From Hydrogenophaga sp. (GTDB taxonomy: Bacteria > Pseudomonadota > Gammaproteobacteria > Burkholderiales > Burkholderiaceae_C), in assembly GCF_018780385.1 (NCBI RefSeq), contig NZ_JADMJO010000001.1, positions 1 to 64,000 of the forward strand: a stretch of 64,000 bases of DNA, in the 5' to 3' direction. The notes below the pieces were generated by a model. The model made no database searches. It worked only from the letters and a program-made list of their open reading frames with translations, and was not told the DNA's origin. Shown here piece after piece: positions 61,161-64,000 of this stretch. Each line of letters starts with the position of its first letter. The stretch's first letter is position 1. The position numbers and the translations under genes are program-made.

Positions 61161-62306
61161 TCAGTTGGGGACTTTGCCTTCAACGCCTTTGACATAGAAC
61201 TTCACGCCACCGAGAAACTTGTCGTCGGCGACCACGTCCTTGGCCAGCACTTCCTTGCCGTCCTGACCCACGATCGGGCCCTTCCAGATGGAGAAGCTGC
61301 CGTCCTTCAAGCCGGCGCGGATGGTGTCGACCTTGGCCTTGACTTCAGCAGGCACGTCTGCGGCCACAGAGACCATGTCGATCGCACCCTCCTTCACGCC
61401 CCACCACACGCCACCGGTGGACCAGGTGCCTTCCAGCGCGTCCTTGGTGGCCTTGATGTAGTACGGCGCCCAGTTGATGACGGCCGAACCCAGGTGGGCC
61501 TTGGGGCCGTAGGCGGTCATGTCGGAATCCCAGCCGAAGGCGCGCTTGCCCAGCTTCTCGGCGGTCTGCAGCACGGCCGACGAATCGGTGTTCTGGAACA
61601 GAACATCGGCGCCGCCGTTGATCAGCGAGGTCGCGGCTTCGGTTTCCTTCGGTGGATCGAACCAGCCGTTGACCCAGACCACGCTGGTCGTGACCTTGGG
61701 GTTCACCGACTGCGCGCCCATGGTGAAGCTGTTGATGTTGCGGATCACTTCAGGAATTGGGATCGATGCCACGATGCCGAGCTTGTTGCTCTTGGTCATG
61801 CTGCCTGCAATCACGCCGGCCATGTACGCGCCTTCGTAGGTGCGGCTGTCGTAGGTGCGCAAGTTCTCGGCGGTCTTGTAGCCGGTGGCGTGCTCGAACT
61901 TCACGTCCTTGAAGTCGGGCGCCACCTTGAGCATGGGCTCCATGTAGCCGAAGGTGGTGCCAAAGATCAGCTTGTTGCCTTGGCCGGCCAGATCGCGGAT
62001 CACGCGCTCGGCGTCGGCGCTCTCGGGCACGTTCTCCACGAAGCTGGTGACGACCTTGTCACCAAACTCTTTTTCAACCGCCTTGCGGCCGTTGTCGTGG
62101 GCAAACGTCCAGCCGCCATCACCCACGGGTCCGACGTAGGCAAACGCAATCTTCAGCGGCGCTGCCTTGGGCGCTTCGGCCACAGCAGGGGCTGGTGCCG
62201 GTGCGGGCGCGACTTCTTCCTTCTTGCCGCAGCCGATCAGCGCGGCGCTGGCCAGGGCGGTCAGTGCGGCGACCTTCATCAGGGAACGTTTGCTCAAATC
62301 TGTCAT
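61161..62306 (-). CDS. BMP-family purine nucleoside-binding lipoprotein of an ABC transporter
   Basis: A 381-residue substrate-binding lipoprotein. Lipobox ALIGC (Cys26) is followed by an Ala/Pro linker (~30-48). The BMP domain has FAYVGPVGDGGWTFAHDNGR, VENVPESADAERVIRDLAGQGN, GTTFGYMEP, ATGYKTAENLRTYDSRTYEGAYM and WGVKEGAI. BMP lipoproteins bind nucleosides (BmpA/PnrA type). It follows the two permease genes on the same strand after 121 bases and has its own promoter candidate (62384-62411) and terminator, which would allow the binding protein to be made in excess of the membrane parts. GAGG lies 7 bases before ATG 62306. Confidence 0.9.
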   Translation of the reverse strand: MTDLSKRSLMKVAALTALASAALIGCGKKEEVAPAPAPAPAVAEAPKAAPLKIAFAYVGPVGDGGWTFAHDNGRKAVEKEFGDKVVTSFVENVPESADAERVIRDLAGQGNKLIFGTTFGYMEPMLKVAPDFKDVKFEHATGYKTAENLRTYDSRTYEGAYMAGVIAGSMTKSNKLGIVASIPIPEVIRNINSFTMGAQSVNPKVTTSVVWVNGWFDPPKETEAATSLINGGADVLFQNTDSSAVLQTAEKLGKRAFGWDSDMTAYGPKAHLGSAVINWAPYYIKATKDALEGTWSTGGVWWGVKEGAIDMVSVAADVPAEVKAKVDTIRAGLKDGSFSIWKGPIVGQDGKEVLAKDVVADDKFLGGVKFYVKGVEGKVPN

Positions 62307-62383
62307 GGATGAACCTCAGGGTTGGGAGGGTGGTGGAACGGAAACGGAAGCGGAAAGAGACTGCCAGTTCAGCCGAACCCCGT

Positions 62384-62411
62384 AGGGTATCTGCACAGGC
62401 GGATTTTTCAA
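62384..62411 (-). promoter_or_regulatory. Sigma70-like promoter for the BMP lipoprotein gene
   Basis: On the minus strand TTGAAA (62411-62406), 16 bases, TACCCT (62389-62384), ending 77 bases before the start codon. The match to the -35 box is good, to the -10 box moderate. Confidence 0.45.
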
Positions 62412-62427
62412 GAAAGTTCGTAGCAAA

Positions 62428-63348
62428 TTATGCGCCCGGGTAAAACGGTTTCCCGATGGAAGTCGGCATGTTGATGCGGATCCAGGTCGGGTTGCGGGAG
62501 ATCAGCACGAGCACCACGATGGTGGCCAGGTACGGCATCATGGTCAGGAACTGGCTCGGCACGTTCACACCGATGCCCTGCAGGTGAAACTGCAGCATGG
62601 TCACGCCGCCAAACAAGTAAGCCCCGAGCAACACACGCGCCGGGCGCCAGGTGGCAAACGTGGTGAGCGCCAGCGCGATCCAGCCTTTGCCGGCGATCAT
62701 GCCCTCCACCCACAGCGGCGTGTACACGGTGGACACATACGCACCCGCCAGACCACACAGCGCGCCACCCGCCATCACCGCCATCAGGCGGATGCGGCGC
62801 ACCGGGTAGCCCAGCGCATGGGCTGACTCGGGACTCTCGCCCACGCTGCGGAGCACCAAGCCAGAGCGTGTGCGATAGAGGAACCAGACAAGGCCGAACA
62901 CCAGCGCCACGCAGGCATAGACCATGGGGTGGTGGCGAAACAGCGCCGAGCCCAGCAGCGGGATGTCGGACAGATAAGGAATGGCGAACTGGCTTTGTTC
63001 GGGCAGCTTTTCCTGCACGTAGCGCGAGCCGGCAAAGGCCGAGAAGCCGGCACCGAACAGGCTGAGCGCCAGACCCGTGGCGTACTGGTTGGTGTTGAGC
63101 CAGATCACGAGGCCGCCGAAGATCGCTGCCAGCAGCGCACCCGCGGCCATGCCGGCGGCAAAGCCCAGCGCCGTGCTGCCGGTGTGCACCACGGTGGCAA
63201 AGCCGGCCAGGGCGGCGCACAGCATCATGCCTTCGGCGCCCAGGTTGACGATGCCGGCCTTCTCGTTGATCAAGAGGCCCAGCGACGCGATGGCCAGCAC
63301 GGTGCCGGCATTGAGCGAGGCGGCGAAGAGTAGAGCAAGGGGTTCCAT
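62428..63348 (-). CDS. ABC transporter permease (purine nucleoside type), second permease
   Basis: A 306-residue inner-membrane permease of the BPD_transp_2 / LivH-like type with about nine hydrophobic segments: LLINEKAGIVNLGAEGMMLC near residue 30 is the family signature of the nucleoside (NupP/NupQ, YufQ) permeases. A coupling loop is visible (RTRSGLVLRSVGESPESAHALGYPV). ATG 63348 has GGAAG 8 bases upstream; ATG 63354 would overlap the preceding permease stop (ATGA), so coupling is tight either way. It works with the neighbouring permease, an ATPase gene presumably beyond the window, and the BMP lipoprotein. Confidence 0.9.
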   Translation of the reverse strand: MEPLALLFAASLNAGTVLAIASLGLLINEKAGIVNLGAEGMMLCAALAGFATVVHTGSTALGFAAGMAAGALLAAIFGGLVIWLNTNQYATGLALSLFGAGFSAFAGSRYVQEKLPEQSQFAIPYLSDIPLLGSALFRHHPMVYACVALVFGLVWFLYRTRSGLVLRSVGESPESAHALGYPVRRIRLMAVMAGGALCGLAGAYVSTVYTPLWVEGMIAGKGWIALALTTFATWRPARVLLGAYLFGGVTMLQFHLQGIGVNVPSQFLTMMPYLATIVVLVLISRNPTWIRINMPTSIGKPFYPGA

Positions 63349-63350
63349 GG

Positions 63351-64000
63351 TCATTTCTTCCAAACGAGTCTGTAGGCAATCAACGTGTCGCACGCCAGCA
63401 GCGCAAACAGCAGCAGCCCCTGGAACACCCCGGTGATCGATTTCGGCAGCCCCAGGCGCGACTGCGCGAGCTCACCGCCGATGTAGAACATGCTCATGAG
63501 GATGGCCGAGAACACGATGCCCACCGGGTGCAGGCGGCCCACGAAGGCCACGATGATGGCCGCGAACCCGTAGCCTGCCGGCACGTACGGTGTGAGCTGC
63601 CCGATCGGCCCCGCCACCTCCAGCCCGCCGGCCAGACCGGCCGCGCCGCCCGAGACCAGCAAGGCCGTCCACAGCGCCTTGCGCGACGAGAAGCCCGCGT
63701 AGCGCGCCGCCGCTGGCGCAAGACCACCGACCAGCTGTGCGTAGCCCGCGTAGGTGCGGAACAGAAACACCCACACCGCGGCCACACCGGCGAGCGCGAG
63801 CAGCAGACCGATGTTCACGCGCGATCCGTCCATCAGGCGCGGGATCTGCGTCACCGCCTCGAAGGTCTTGGTTTGCGGAAAGTTGTAGCCCTGCGGGTCT
63901 TTCCACGGTCCGTAGACCAGGAAATTGAGCACCTGCACGGCCACGTAGACCAGCATCAGGCTCACCAGGATCTCGTTGGCGTTGAAGCGGTCACGCAGCA
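63351..64000 (-). CDS. ABC transporter permease (purine nucleoside type), first permease (partial)
   Basis: C-terminal ~215 residues of a second BPD_transp_2-type permease; the N-terminal part lies beyond the right edge. The visible part begins LRDRFNANEILVSLMLVYVA, typical of nucleoside permeases, and has several membrane segments plus GFSSRKALWTALLVSGGAAGLAGG and YGFAAIIVAFVGRLHPVG. The stop overlaps the possible ATG 63354 of the next permease. The expected ATPase gene would be further right. Confidence 0.88.
   Translation of the reverse strand, partial: LRDRFNANEILVSLMLVYVAVQVLNFLVYGPWKDPQGYNFPQTKTFEAVTQIPRLMDGSRVNIGLLLALAGVAAVWVFLFRTYAGYAQLVGGLAPAAARYAGFSSRKALWTALLVSGGAAGLAGGLEVAGPIGQLTPYVPAGYGFAAIIVAFVGRLHPVGIVFSAILMSMFYIGGELAQSRLGLPKSITGVFQGLLLFALLACDTLIAYRLVWKK

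Overview
The window looks like a chromosomal segment of a beta-proteobacterium of the family Comamonadaceae, most likely Hydrogenophaga or a close relative. This is inference from the very GC-rich codon use, a Sox/flavocytochrome c edge at the left, the thiamine gene layout, a cyanide-insensitive type bd oxidase and the purine catabolic genes. No tRNA, rRNA, insertion sequence, phage gene or CRISPR array was seen. Coding density is high and no gap between genes reaches 300 bases.

Layout. 0-2.2 kb: start of soxC (cut by the window edge), divergent from a small cytochrome c and a flavocytochrome c sulfide dehydrogenase flavoprotein (sulfur oxidation). 2.3-7.7 kb: a TPP riboswitch, the HMP transporter cytX, thiD on the other strand, and thiO-thiS-thiG-thiE. 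7.7-9.0 kb: a Na+/H+ antiporter. 9.2-25.4 kb: an envelope and stress island holding two DUF4398 lipoproteins (one with OmpA), CsbD, a PIG-L deacetylase homologue, a 338-aa membrane protein with a 23-residue membrane peptide behind it, a ferritin-like protein, two Crp/Fnr regulators, an 80-aa membrane protein directly in front of a 2868-aa cyclic beta-1,2-glucan synthase, and a glycine-zipper lipoprotein. 25.4-31.6 kb: slyX, an overlapping ggt / diacylglycerol kinase / phosphodiesterase operon, and a hybrid histidine kinase with a partner response regulator. 31.8-36.5 kb: a sugar-dehydrogenase-like lipoprotein, a DUF2177 protein, a rhodanese-ChrB protein overlapping chrA, and an orphan protein. 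36.6-40.0 kb: an enoyl-CoA hydratase-VOC fusion and an ECF41-type sigma factor with its carboxymuconolactone decarboxylase / oxidoreductase targets. 40.1-50.8 kb: housekeeping genes (Mpo1-like, GST, nuclease-helicase, FG-GAP lipoprotein, CorC-like, apaH, rhlE, zinc peptidase, dcd). 50.9-55.3 kb: an NTF2-like protein and divergent LysR regulator, then a GbsR-type regulator with cydAB. 55.3-64 kb: purine uptake and deamination (guanine deaminase, two BMP-type binding proteins, adenosine/adenine deaminase, a Rieske oxygenase, two ABC permeases) with a Fic AMPylase inserted.

The most unusual observation is a repeated intergenic box, GTTCG-N4-CGAAC-AGACC. It occurs five times between 11.0 and 24.7 kb, plus a weaker copy at 10.6 kb. 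It lies 63-95 bp ahead of start codons of the stress/envelope genes and of one of the two Crp/Fnr regulators. Its 5-N4-5 inverted-repeat geometry is that of FNR-type operators, so the island may be a private Crp/Fnr regulon. Other directly visible regulatory elements are two TGTCACA-N16-CGTC promoters for the ECF41 module, an 18-bp perfect palindrome ahead of gbsR-cydAB, palindromes in the lysR and apaH/corC divergent gaps, and a 12-bp inverted repeat between add and fic.
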